Below are positions 34,298 through 47,300 of a stretch of 64,000 nt of DNA, piece after piece. The notes under the pieces are model-generated. The model was not told where the DNA came from. It searched no databases and worked only from the letters and a program-made list of their open reading frames with translations. The position numbers and the translations under genes were made by a program. The stretch lies in assembly GCF_035918015.1 (NCBI RefSeq), contig NZ_CP109132.1, positions 62,001 to 126,000 of the forward strand. The letters run 5' to 3'. The stretch's first letter is position 1; every line of letters starts with the position of its first letter. This stretch comes from Streptomyces sp. NBC_01754. Lineage in GTDB: Bacteria; Actinomycetota; Actinomycetes; Streptomycetales; Streptomycetaceae.

Positions 34298-35086
34298 TCA
34301 CGGGCCGGTTCGCGCCGGGTCACCCGGATACGACACGGACCGCATCTGGTCCGCCATGATTTTCAGCAGCTGAGTCTGATGCGTCGTGAGATAGAAGTGC
34401 CCACCGTCGAACACGTGGAAGTCGAACTCGGCGGTGGTGTGCTCCTGCCAGGCCCGCGCCTCCGCGATCGTGACCTTCGGGTCGTCGTCGCCCACGAAAG
34501 CGGTGACCGGGCAGCTCAGTGGAGGGCCGGGCACGTAACGGTAGGTCTCCGCCGCCCGGTAGTCGGAGCGGGTCGCCGGCAGGATCATGCGCAGCATCTC
34601 CTCGTCGCCGAGGATGTTGCCGGCGGTGCCGTTCAGGCGTCGCAGCTCCCTGATGAACCCCTCGTCGGACTCCAGGTGGAGCCGCTCGTCCCGCGGCATC
34701 GACGGAGCCCGCCGTCCGGAGGCGAACAGCCGGGCCGGCACCACGCCCCGCTCCTGCTCGAGCATGCGCGCCACCTCGAAACCGACCGTCGCGCCCATGC
34801 TGTGCCCGAACAGCGCGAGCGGCTTGTCCAGCCACCCGTCGAGTGCGTCCAGAATGCCCCGTGCGAGGGTGGGCAGATCGTCGATGTTCGGTTCCGAACG
34901 GCGGTCCTGGCGGCCTGGGTACTGCACGGCCAGGACCTCGACGGCCGGTGAGAGCGACCGGGAGACCGGGAAATAGAAGCTGGCGGAGCCTCCGGCGTGC
35001 GGTAGGCACAGCAGCCTGATGGCGCTGTCCGGCGCCGGGTGGTACCGGCGAATCCACAAACTGATGTCGTCCTGCACAGTCGTCAT
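34298..35086 (-). CDS. Type II (editing) thioesterase
   Basis: 262-residue alpha/beta hydrolase. Nucleophile elbow GHSMG at 94-98 (Ser96), acid near GDDDPKV at about 204, and catalytic His in GGHFYL near 236. N-terminal LLCLPHAGGSAS is typical of PKS/NRPS type II thioesterases, which clear aberrant acyl groups from carrier domains. It lies directly downstream of PKS-C and has two AACCCCTA elements 122-151 bp upstream, so it may have its own promoter. It could not replace a chain-releasing TE domain without further evidence. Confidence 0.95.
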   Translation of the reverse strand: MTTVQDDISLWIRRYHPAPDSAIRLLCLPHAGGSASFYFPVSRSLSPAVEVLAVQYPGRQDRRSEPNIDDLPTLARGILDALDGWLDKPLALFGHSMGATVGFEVARMLEQERGVVPARLFASGRRAPSMPRDERLHLESDEGFIRELRRLNGTAGNILGDEEMLRMILPATRSDYRAAETYRYVPGPPLSCPVTAFVGDDDPKVTIAEARAWQEHTTAEFDFHVFDGGHFYLTTHQTQLLKIMADQMRSVSYPGDPARTGP

Positions 35087-35207
35087 CCACCGACCCCCTT
35101 GTAGTCCAAGCGCTGCCGGGTCAGGCCGCGTTCACGACATCGTACTCATGCTCGAGTCTTAAAATGATCGTTCGAAGGCGATCTTCAGAGGCGGGGGCGC
35201 AGGGGGC

Positions 35208-35236
35208 AACCCCTACCGCAATCGGGTAACCCCTAT
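35208..35236 (-). promoter_or_regulatory. Two AACCCCTA elements upstream of the thioesterase gene
   Basis: AACCCCTA at 35208-35215 and 35228-35235, 20 bp apart, about two helical turns. They read TAGGGGTT in the direction of the thioesterase gene. Confidence 0.55.
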
Positions 35237-35279
35237 AAGTGTGTCGCGGGTTGACTTGGTTCGCCGTTGGTGTTGCTCC

Positions 35280-35305
35280 GGTCCGGAGCTCGGCGCCTCC
35301 GGACC
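35280..35305 (-). terminator. Hairpin downstream of PKS-C
   Basis: Perfect 9-bp arms GGTCCGGAG (35280-35288) and CTCCGGACC (35297-35305) with 8-nt loop, 48 bp after the PKS-C stop. No U-run, as is common in actinomycetes. Confidence 0.65.
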
Positions 35306-35352
35306 GGAGGGCCCCACCGGGTGGGTGCCGGCGGTCCGGAGGCCCGGATCTC

Positions 35353-38300
35353 TCAGCCCTCGAGCTCCTCGTCGATCAGCGCGAAGATGGTATCGGCCGT
35401 GGCAGTTGCCAGGTCCCGGTCGTCGGACCCGGCCGGCCGCCGGTCCCCGCCCCGGACCCGCTCGAGCATGACCTCCAGCCGGGAACGGACCATCGCGCGT
35501 TCGCCAGCCGTGAGTTCTGTCTCCCCTGCCGTCAGCTCGGTGAGTTCGACCTCCATCCGCGCCAACTCGTCCAGCAGCGTCTCGGCCGCCGTCTTGTCCG
35601 GCGGAACGAGCTCGTCCCGCAGGTGCTTGGCCAGCGCGGTCAGCGTGGGGTGGTCGAAGACGAGAGTGGCCGGAAGTCGCAACCCGGTGGCGGCGTTGAG
35701 TCGGTTGCGTAGTTCGACCGCGGTGAGTGAGTCGAACCCGAGATCCTTGAACGGCCGGTCCGGTCCGATCGCGTCGGGCGAGGCGTGCCCGAGGACGACG
35801 GCCGAGGACGCGACCACCAGGTCGAGCAGGACCGAGTCCTGCTGGGGGCCGGGCATCCCGGCGAGCCGGTCCGCGAGCGACGGCCCCGCCTGAACCGTTG
35901 TGCCGACGGCGCGCCGCACGGGACGGTGAAGGAGCCCGCGCACCAGCGGGGGGATCTCGGCGTCGGTCGCCCGTAGTGCGGTCAGGTCGAGGTTGATCGG
36001 CAGCAGGTGTGCTGTCGGATGTGTCAGGGCTGTGTCGAACAGGGCGAGGCCTTGTTCGGTGGACAGCATTGCACCCGCGCTGGCTGCCCTGGCGCGGTCG
36101 GTCTGGGCGAGTGTGCTGGTCATGGTGCTGGTCTGGGCCCACATGCCCCAGGCGAGGGACAGGCCTGGCAGGCCTTGTGCGCGTCGGCGGGTGGCCAGGG
36201 CGTCGAGGAAGGCGTTGGCGGCGGAGTAGTTGGCCTGGCCGGGGGTGCCGAAGGTGGCTGATGCCGAGGAGTAGAGCACGAACATGCTCAGGTCCATGTC
36301 CCGGGTCAGTTCGTCGAGGTTGGCCGCGGCGGTCGCTTTCGCCCGGAGGACTGTGTTCAGACGCTCCTCGGTCAACGCGGTGAATATGCCGTCGTCGAGA
36401 ACACCGGCGGCGTGGACGACACCGGTGAGCGGGGCGTCGTCGGATATCTGCGTGAGTACTGTCGCGAGGGCGTCGCGATCTGCGGCGTCGCAGGCCACGA
36501 TGTCCGCCGTAGCCCCGGCTTCCCGCAGTGTGTCCACGAGCTCCGCTGCGCCGGGGGCGTCAGGGCCCTGGCGGGAGAGCAGGAGGAGGTGCCGTGTTCC
36601 GTGCTCGGTCACGAGGTGTCGGGCGAGCAGGCTGCCGAGGGTTCCGGTGCCGCCGGTGATCAGTACGGTGCCGTTCTGGTCGGGGCGGGCCGGGACGGAC
36701 AGTACGTTCTTGCCCACGTGTCTGGCCTGGGCCATGTACCGCCATGCCGGGACGGCTTCGCGTGCGTCCCAGACGGTCAGGGGCAGTGGTTTCAGTACGT
36801 CTTGTTCGAACAGTGCTACCACTTCGGCCAGGATCTGGCCCATCCGTGCCGGGCCGGCGTCGGAGAGGTCGAAGGGGTGGTAGGGCACCTGGAGGCCGGT
36901 GCGTAGGTCGGTCTTGCCCATTTCGATGAATCTGCCGTCTGGTGCCAGAAGGCGCAGGGAGGCGTCGAGGAATTCTCCGGCCAGGGAGTTCAGTACGACA
37001 TCCACACCCCGGCCGCCGGTCGCCGTCCGGAATTGTTCTTCGAAGGCGAGGTCTCGGGAGGAGGCGATGTGGGTGGGGTCGACTCCGTTGGCGGTGACGG
37101 TGGGCCATTTGCCGGGGCTGGCGGTGGCGTAGACCTCCAGGCCCCAGTGCTGTGCCAGTTGCACGGCGGCCATTCCGACGCCGCCGGCCGCGGCGTGGAC
37201 CAGTACCGATTCACCAGCCGTCACGCCGGCCAGGTCGCGCAGTCCGTACCAGGCTGTCGCGAAGACGAGGGGCACGGAGGCGGCCTGGGCCCATGACCAT
37301 CCTGCCGGGACCTTCACGAGGAGTTCCCGGCCGGTCACCGCTTCGGAGGCGAACGCACCGTTGAAGAACCCGAAGACCCGGTCACCAGCCTGAAGGTCTT
37401 CCACTCCCGGACCGGTTTCCAGCACGACACCGGCAGCTTCGGAGCCCATCACGCCCGGTTCCGGATACATGCCCAGACCGATCAGCACATCACGGAAGTT
37501 CACACCCGCCGCGCGCACCGCGACCCGCACCTGACCGGCTTCCAGCGGCAGTGTGTCGGCCGTCGCGATGTGCGCGGACTCCAGCGTCCCGTCCGTGCCC
37601 GGCAGCAGGCGCCAGTTCTGGGCCGGCAGCACCAATCCACCGCCGGACCCGGCACGAACCAGCCGAGGCACCAGCACAACGCCATCGCGGATCGCCACCT
37701 GCGGCTCAAGACCGGTCACCAACAACAGGTCCACATCTTCGGAACCCGGGTCGGCGTCCACCAGCACGATCCGGTCCGGGTGCTCCGACTGCGCCGATCG
37801 CACCAGACCCCACACCGCCGCACCCACGGCGTCCACAACCTCACCCGGACCGGCCGGAACCGCACCCCGGGTCACCACCGCCAACCGCGACCCGAAGGAC
37901 TCCTCGTCCGCCAGCCACTCCTGCACCCCACGCAGAACCCCGCCGAGCACCTGCTCCACCGGACCGTCACCGGCCACCAGCATGGAGAACTCCGCCGGCT
38001 CGACCGGAGCGGTTACGGGCAGCTCAGTCCAGTCGACCGTGAACAACGCGTCACCGGCCGTGACGGTGCCGGGCAGCTGCTCGCGCAAGACCAGCGAACG
38101 CACCACCGCGACAGGCAGGCCGGCGCCGTCCGCAGCCTGCACACTGACACCCTCACCCGCAGGGCGGATCGCCACCCGCAACGCTGTCGCACCGACGGCG
38201 AACAGCTCCACACCCGACCACGCGAACGGCAACCGCGGCCCGGAACCCCCACCCTCACCGTCGCCGTTCAGCAGACCCGACGGATGCAACGCCGCATCCA

Positions 38301-41300
38301 GCAGCGCCGGATGGATACCGAAGCCGTCGACCGACTCGGAGAACGCAATGTCCGCGTACACACCGGACTCGTCGCGCCAGGCCGCCTGCACGCCCTGGAA
38401 CACCGGACCGTAGCCGAAGCCCGCAGCGGTCAGGACGTCATAGAAGCCGTCCACGTCCAGCGGGTCCGCACCCTGCGGCGGCCACACGCTCAGATCGAAG
38501 TCGGCCGACTCAGCCTCGGATACCGCCAGTTGACCCGAGGCGTGCAGCACCCACTCGTCCGTGCCGTCCATCCGCGCATGGATGTGGACCGGCCGGTCGC
38601 CCGACTCGTCCGGGCCCTCGACCCGCACCTGAACCTGCGTCCCGCCGGACTCCGCCAACACGAGCGGTGCCTGCAACACCAGCTCACGGACCAGACCGCA
38701 GCCGACCTCCTGGCCGGCACGCAGCACCATCTCCACCAACGCCGTACCAGGGACCACGACCCGGCCCAGAACCACGTGATCAGCCAGCCACGCCTGCGCA
38801 CCCACCGACAACCGACCGGTCAACACCACACCGTCACCGCCGGCCAACGAGACGGCCGTCTCCAGCAACGCATGTGCGGCACCGGACTTACTGATCCCGC
38901 CCAGCTGCGACTGCGGCCAGAACCTCTGGCGCTGGAAGGGATACGTCGGCAGGTCAACCACTCGGCCGCCCCAGCCGACGAACATCTTCGACCAGTCGAC
39001 GCCGACACCGGCGGACCACAGGCGGCTGATCGCGGTGAGCGCGGTGTCGGTCTCGTCGCGGTCCTTACGCAGGATGGGAGCGAATACGGCATCGCCGGCC
39101 GTGTCCTGGGCCATGCCGGACAGCACACCGTCCGGGCCCAGCTCCAGATAGGCCGTCACGCCCATGGCCTCGAGGGTCGTGACGCCATCGGCGAAACGGA
39201 CCGCCTGCCGCACCTGCCGCAGCCAGTAGTCCGGCTGCTGCATCAGCCCGGGCTCGGCCACCACACCCGTCAGGTTCGACACGATCGGTATCCGAGCCGG
39301 GTTGAACGTCAACCCGGCCAGCACCGAGGCGAACTCGTCCAGCATCGGCTCCATCAGCACCGAGTGGAACGCGTGGGACACCGTCAGGACGTTGAACCGC
39401 CGGCCACGCTCGGCACACTGCGCCGCGTACTGCTCGATCGCGTCGAGGTCGCCGGACAACACCACGGACTGCGGGCCGTTCACAGCCGCGATGTCGAGAC
39501 CGGAGTCGGCGACGTCCGTCTCGGTGGCCTGGACGGCGAGCATCCCGCCACCTGCGGGCAGTGCCTGCATCAGACGGCCGCGCTCGGCGACCAGCGTGCA
39601 GGCGTCGTCCAGGGGCAGGATCCCGGACACATGCGCGGCGACGATCTCACCGAGCGAGTGCCCCAGGAGCACGTCCGGGGTGACACCCCACGCTTCGGCG
39701 AGGCGGTACAGGGCGACTTCGAGGGCGAACAGGCCGGCCTGCGCCCACATGGTCCGGTCCAGGTCGACGCCGTCGGTCAGGACCTCGCGCAGCGGACGCT
39801 CCAGCCGCACGTCCAGCCGGGCACACACCGCGTCGAACGCCTCGGCGAACACCGGGAACGTCTCATACAGCCCCAGGCCCATGCCGGGACGCTGAGAGCC
39901 CTGGCCGGTGAACAGCACCGCCAGCCGGCCCTCGCCCGCCGTACCGGTCGCGAGTACGTCTCCGCCGGCCAGGACCACACGGTGCTCCAGCCCGGCCCGC
40001 GTCGTCGCCAGCGACCAGCCGACATCCACCGCATCCAGCTCCGGACGCTCCGCCACGAACGACCGCAGCCGCTCCACCTGCGCCCGCAACGCGGTCTCAG
40101 ACTTCGCGGATACCGGCCATGGCACCAACCCCGGTGCGTGAGTCTGCGCAGAGTCCCGAACCGGTTCAGACTCCGGCGCCTGCTCCAGGATCACGTGCGC
40201 GTTCGTACCGCTGATACCGAACGACGACACCGCCGCACGACGCGGACGATCCACCTCAGGCCATTGCCGGGACTCGGTCAGCAGCTCCACCGCACCGGCG
40301 GACCAGTCCACCTGCGGCGACGGCTCATCCACATGCAACGTCGCGGGAATCGCCCCGTGTTGCATCGCCATGACCATCTTGATCACACCGGCGATACCGG
40401 CGGCTGCCTGCGCATGACCGATGTTCGACTTGATCGAACCCAGCCACAGCGGCTCGCCGCCCTCGCCACGGTCCTGGCCGTAGGTCGCCAGCAGCGCCTG
40501 CGCCTCGATCGGATCCCCGAGCCTCGTGCCGGTGCCGTGCGCTTCCACCACATCGACATCCGCGGTCGTCAGGTGGGCGTTGGCGAGTGCCTGGCGAATG
40601 ACGCGCTGCTGGGAGGGACCGTTCGGCGCCGTCAGACCGTTGGACGCACCGTCCTGATTGACCGCACTGCCCCGCACCACACCAAGGATCCGGTGCCCGT
40701 TGCGCCGTGCGTCCGAGAGCCGCTCGACCAGCAGCAGACCGACACCCTCGGCCCAGCCCGTCCCATCCGCAGCCGCGGCGAACGACTTGCAACGGCCATT
40801 CGCCGCCAGGCCGTCCTGCCGGTCGAACTCGGCGAACGCCCCAGGGCTGACCATCACCGTCACACCACCGGCAAAGGCCAACTCGCACTCGCCCGTTCGT
40901 AGCGCCTGGGCCGCCAGATGCAACGCCACCAGCGACGACGAACAGGCCGTGTCCACGGTGACGGCGGGACCTTCGAGCCCGAAGACATAGGCGATGCGGC
41001 CGGAGATCACACTGTTCGAGGTACCGGTCAGCAGATGCCCTTCGGCGCCTACCACCCCGGTGCCGTATCCGGACGAGGACGCGCCGGCGAACACACCGAC
41101 GTGCTCGCCGCGCAGCGATCGCGGGTCCATCCCGGCCGACTCGAACGTCTCCCACGCGGTCTCGAGCAGCAGCCGCTGCTGTGGGTCCATCGCGAGGGCT
41201 TCGCGGGGGCTGATCCCGAAGAGCGCGGCGTCGAACTCGTCCGCGTCAGCGACGAACCCGCCCTGGGTCGGGGCGCCACTCAGTTCCTGCACCGGCCAGC

Positions 41301-44300
41301 CTCGGTTCGTGGGGAACGGTGTGATGCCGTCAACGGCACCTTCGACCAGATCCCACAGCTGCTCCGGAGACGTCACCCCACCGGGATACCGGCAAGCCAT
41401 GCCCACGATCGCGATCGGCTCGTCCGACACCGCGCCCGCGACGTGCACCGGCACCGCGGAACCCTGCTGAGCATCTCCGACCAGCTGCTCCAGGAGGAAA
41501 TCGCCCAGCACCCCCGGGCTCGGGTAGTCGAACACCAGCGTCGCAGGCAGCGACAACCCGGTGTGCGTGGCCAGGAGGTTGCGCAGTTCGACTGCCATCA
41601 GCGAGTCGAAGCCGAGGTCACGGAAGGCCCGGCCGGGTTCGATCGCCTCGGCCCCCGCATGCCCCAGTACCTGCGCGGCCTGTGCACGCACCAGGTCCAG
41701 CACCATCTGGCGCCGCTCCGTGGCCGTCACGCCCATGAGCTGCTGACGCAGTTCTGGCTCGGTACCGCTACCCGGCGTGGCATCGAGTGCACCTGCTGCC
41801 TCCGGAAGATCCGACAGCAGAGCACTGGGGCGTACCGAGGTGAATGCGGGGGTGAACCGCGACCAGTCCATATCGGCGACCGTCACACACGGTTCGTTGC
41901 CGTCCACCGACGCGGCCAGAGCCTGGATCGCCAGGGTGGGGTCCATCGGCAACAGCCCGCGTCGGCGCAGCATCTGCTCCGCTTCGCCGTGGGCCGCCAT
42001 GCCTGCCCCGGCCCACGGGCCCCAGGCCACCGACGTCCCCCTCAGCCCGCGATCCCGGCGATGCTGGACCCAGGCGTCGAGGAACGCGTTGCCGGCGGCG
42101 TAGGCGCCTTGGCTGCCGCTGCCCCAGGTCGCGGCGATCGAGGAGAACACCACGAACAGGTCGAGCGGCAGTTCCCGGGTGAGCTCGTCGAGGTACAGGG
42201 TCCCGTCGACCTTGGCGCGCAGCACCTCCGCGAACGCCTCCGGGGTGGTCTGCTCCAGCCGTTCCGGATCGTCAAGACCGGCCGCGTGCACCACGCCGGT
42301 GAGCGGCCATTCGGCCGGAACACCGGCGATGACGCCGGCCAGCGCGTTCCGGTCGGTGACATCACAGGCGACCACACTCACCTGAGTGCCAAGCTCGGAC
42401 AGTTCCTTGACCAAGACGTCGGGAGCTACGCCACGGCGGCTGGTCAGTACCAGATGCGGCGCACCCCGACCCGCCAGCCACCGGGCCACCTGAGCGCCCA
42501 GGGCGCCGGTACCACCGGTGATCAGTACCGTTCCCGAGGGCTGCCACCCGGTACCGGTCACAGCCGCAGGCACCGCATGCGCCAGGCGGCGGCCGTAGAC
42601 ACCGGACCCGCGTACCGCGACCTGGTCCTCGCCACCACCCCCGGTGAGAATGCTCGCGAGCCGGGCACCGGCCCTGGCGTCGAGTGCTGTCGGCAGGTCG
42701 ATCAGGCCGCCCCAGCGCTGCGGGATCTCCAGTGCCGCGACCCGGCCCAGACCCCACACCGCAGCCAGATCCGGACTCTCCAGCCGATCGGAGCGGCCCA
42801 CCGACACCGCACCACGCGTGAGCACCCACAACGGCGCCGAGACCTCACCCAGCGCCTGCACCGCAGTCAGCGTGTCCGCCCACCCGGACGCGAGCAGCAC
42901 CACCCCCGCCACACCGGGCAGCTGCGCAACCTCATCGACGGGCACGTTCACCACCGTCGCGCCCGCTATGGACAGTGCCGTGGATATGTCCGCGTCCTCG
43001 GGTCCGACGACCACCCAGGTGCCGGACAAGGACGCCAGGGGCAGATCGGTCAGTGGCTTCCAGGTGATCTGGTAGCGCCAGGAGTCCAGTGTCGAGCGCT
43101 CCTGGTGACGTCGCCGCCACTCGGACAACGCCGGCAACGCCGACTCCAGACCAGCCAGTTCCTCCAGATCCTCACGCTCCACCGCATCCCAGAACGCCGA
43201 GTCGGCCATGCCGTCTGTCGCTGTTCCGGCCGGCAGCTCCGGCCAGAACCTCTGGCGCTGGAACGCATACGTCGGCAACGGGATCGTACGACCGCCCCAG
43301 CCCGTGAACACCGTCGGCCAGTCGACGCCGACACCCGACGTCCACAAGCGGCTGATCGCTGACAAAGCGGTGTCGGTCTCGTCGCGGTCCTTGCGGAGGA
43401 TCGGCGCGAATACGGCGTCGCCGGCGGTGTCCTGGGCCATGGCGGACAGCACGCCGTCCGGGCCCAGCTCCAGATAGGCCGTCACACCCATGGCCTCGAG
43501 GGTTGTGACGCCATCGGCGAAGCGGACCGCCTGCCGCACCTGCCGCAGCCAGTAGTCCGGCTGCTGCATGAGTCCGGGCTCGGCGACCGCACCGGTCAGG
43601 TTCGACACCACCGGGATGTGTGCGGGGTTGAACGTCAGCCCGGCCAGCACCGAGGCGAACTCGTCCAGCATCGGCTCCATCAGCACCGAGTGGAACGCAT
43701 GGGACACCGTCAGGACGTTGACCCGCCGGCCACGGGACGCGCACTCGGCCGCGTACCGCTCGATCGCCTCTATGTCACCGGACAGCACCACAGAGCGCGG
43801 GCCGTTCACGGCGGCGATGTCCAGACCGGAGTCGGCGACATCGGCCTCAGTCGCCTGCACGGCGAGCATCCCGCCGCCGGACGGGAGTGCCTGCATCAGC
43901 CGGCCGCGCTCCGCGACCAGGGTGCACGCGTCGTCCAGGTCGAGGACTCCGGCGACATGCGCGGCGACGATCTCGCCCAGCGAGTGGCCCAGGAGCACGT
44001 CCGGGACCACGCCCCGGGACTCCACCAGGCGGAAGAGGGCGACTTCGAGGGCGAACAGGCCGGCCTGTGCCCACATCGTCCGGTCCAGGTCGACGCCGTC
44101 GGTCAGGACCTCGCGCAGCGGACGTTCCAACCGCATGTCAAGACGTGCGCACACCGCGTCGAAGGCCTCGGCGAACACCGGGAAAGCTTCATACAGTCCC
44201 AGGCCCATGCCGGCACGCTGCGAGCCCTGACCGGTGAACAGGAACGCCAGGCGACCGTCACCAGCGGCACCGGTGGCCACCACCGCATCACCGGTGACGA

Positions 44301-47300
44301 CCGCTCGGTGTTCCAGCGCCGCCCGGGTCGTGGCCAGCGACCAGCCGACGTCCACCGCGTCCAGTTCCGGCTGCTCGGCCACGAACGACCGCAGCCGCTC
44401 CACCTGCGCCCGCAACGCGGCCTCGGACTTCGCCGACACCACCCATGGCACCAGCACCGGCGCCTGTTGCGTCGCAGCGATCGGCACCGGCTCAGCAGCC
44501 GGAGGCTGCTCCAGGATGACATGCGCGTTGGTACCGCTCATTCCGAACGACGACACCGCCGCCCGGCGCGGACGATCCGCCTCCGGCCATTCGCGGGCCC
44601 CGGTCAGCAGCTGTACCGCACCGGCGGACCAGTCCACCTGGGGCGAGGGCTCGTCCACGTGCAGCGTCGCCGGAAGGACGCCGCGCCGCATCGCCATGAC
44701 CATCTTGATCACGCCCGCGACACCGGCGGCGGCCTGGGCATGACCGATGTTCGACTTGATCGAACCCAGCCACAGCGGCTCGCCTTCGCCGCGGTCCTGG
44801 CCGTAGGTGGCCAGCAGCGCGTGCGCCTCGATCGGGTCGCCCAGACGTGTCCCGGTCCCGTGCGCCTCCACGGCGTCCACGTCGGCGGTCGTGAGGCGGG
44901 CGTTCGCCAGAGCCTCTCGGATGACGCGCTGCTGGGAGGGGCCGTTCGGCGCCGTCAGACCGTTGGACGCGCCGTCCTGGTTCACCGCACTGCCCCGCAC
45001 GACAGCAAGGATCTGGTGGCCGTTGCGCTGCGCGTCCGAGAGCCGCTCCACCAGCAGCACACCGACGCCCTCGGCCCAGCCCGTTCCGTCGGCCGCCGCG
45101 GCGAAGGACTTGCACCGGCCGTCCGCCGCCAGGCCCAGGTGCCGCGAGAACTCCGCGAACGCGGTCGGGGTGGCCATCACCGTGGCGCCGCCGGCCAGGG
45201 CCAGGTCGCACTCCCCTCTCCGTAGTGCCTGGGCAGCCAGGTGCAGGGCCACCAGCGACGACGAACACGCCGTGTCCACCGTCACCGCCGGGCCTTCCAG
45301 CCCGAATGTGTAGGCGATGCGGCCGGACAGGACCGAGGCCGAGTTCCCGGTGCCGCGATGGCCTTCGGTGTCCTGTTCTCCGCTGGTCAGGACGCCGACG
45401 TAGTCCTGGCCGCTTGTGCCGATGAACACGCCGGTTCGGCTTCCGTGCGTCGCGCGGGGCGCGATTCCGGCACGCTCGAACACCTCCCACGACGCTTCGA
45501 GGAGCAGCCGCTGCTGTGGGTCCATCGCGAAGGCCTCGCGTGGGGAGACGGCGAACAGATCGTTGTCGAAGTCCGTCGCGCGGGCCACGAAGCCGCCGGC
45601 CCAGGAGGCCGCGCCGGACGGGTCGGCCGGCGGCCAGCCCCGGTCGGTCGGTAGGTCGGTCATCGCGTCCTCGCCGTCGGCGACGAGTCGCCACAGGTCC
45701 TCGGGCGAGGCGACCCGGCCCGGGTAGCGGCAGCTCATCGCGACGATGGCGACCGGCTCGTCGCCGGTGGCGGCCGTCGGGGCGGCGGGCGCGGTACCGG
45801 ACGGCCGTCTGCCCAGCAGTTCGGTGCGCAGGTGCGCGGCCAGAGCCTGCGGCGTGGGGTAGTCGAAGACCAGGCCGGACGGCAGACGGAGCCCTGTCTC
45901 CGCGGTGAGGAGGTTGCGTAGTTCGACCGCGGTGAGTGAGTCGAAGCCGAGGTTCTTGAACGGGGCGTCCGCCGCGATGTCCGTCTGGCCCCGGTAGCCC
46001 AGGACGGTGGCGATCTGACGCCGGACGAGGTCCAGCAGGAACCGGTGCTGCTCGGTTTCCGGGCGGGCGGCCAGCGTGCGTGCGAGCGGTGAGGCGTCGC
46101 CCGGTTCTGCCGGCGCGGCCGCTTCGAGGATCGGCCGTGCTTCGGGGATGTCGTCGATGAGCGGGCGCGCGCGGCCGGAGGTGAAAGCCGGTACGAACGT
46201 GGTCCATTCGACGTCGGCCACCGTCACGCAGGTGTCGTCGGCCTGGAGTGCCTGTCCCAGTGCGGCCACGGCCAGCTCCGGGGCCATCACGCGAAGCCCG
46301 CGACGCCGGAGCAGCGCCGCCATCTCGGGTCCGCCGGCCATGCCGGCGGCCCACGCACCCCACGACACGGCCGTGGCCGTCGCACCCCGGGCCCGCCGGT
46401 TGACGGCCAACGCGTCCAGGAAGGCGTTCGCCGCGGCGTACGCCGACTGGCTGCCGCTGCCCCACACTCCGGCGATGGAGGAGAAGAGGACGAAGAAGTC
46501 CAGCGGTGTGTCCTCCAGTACCTCGTCCAGGCACATCGCGCCGCCGACCTTGGCGGCCACGACGCTCGCGAAGTCGTCCACGCCGGCTGTGTCGAGGGGG
46601 GTCACGTCGCCGGCTCCCGCCGCGTGCACGACTCCTGACAGCGTCGACCCGTCCGGAACCCGCTGAAGCGCCCGCTGCACGAATTCCCGGTCGGCGACGT
46701 CACCGGCCAGCACCGCCGCCGTCGCGCCCAGTTCCGCCAGCTCGGCGACCAGTTCGTCGGCGCCCGGGGCGTCCGGGCCCCGCCGGGACAGGAGTATCAG
46801 ATGTTCGACTCCGGACCTCGCCAGCCAGCGTGCCACCTCGGTTCCGAGTGCGCCCGTACCGCCTGTGACGAGAACGGTTCCGTGACCGCGCCACTCGCCG
46901 GGCGGGCCACCTGCGCCGGGGCCTGCGGCGGCACCGGCGCGTACCAGCCGTCGGGCGTACACACCTGAGCCCCGGACCGCCACCTGGTCCTCGGCGCCCG
47001 ACGCCAGCACCGCGATCAGCCGCGTGGCCGCGGCATCGTCGACGGTGCCGGGCACGTCGACCAGGCCGCCCCACAGTGCCGGCAGTTCCAGCCCGACCAC
47101 CCGGCCCAGGCCCCACATCTGCGCCTGGCCGGGATGTTCCAGCCGATCCGACCGGCCGACGGAGACCGCGCCGGAGGTCACCGTCCACAGCGGTGCCGTG
47201 ATGTCCAGCGTGCTCATGGCCTTCACCAGTGCCACCGTCAGTGCGACGCCCGAGGGCAGCACCGTTCCTGGCAGAGCACTGTCGGCAAGGCCGGTCAGGG

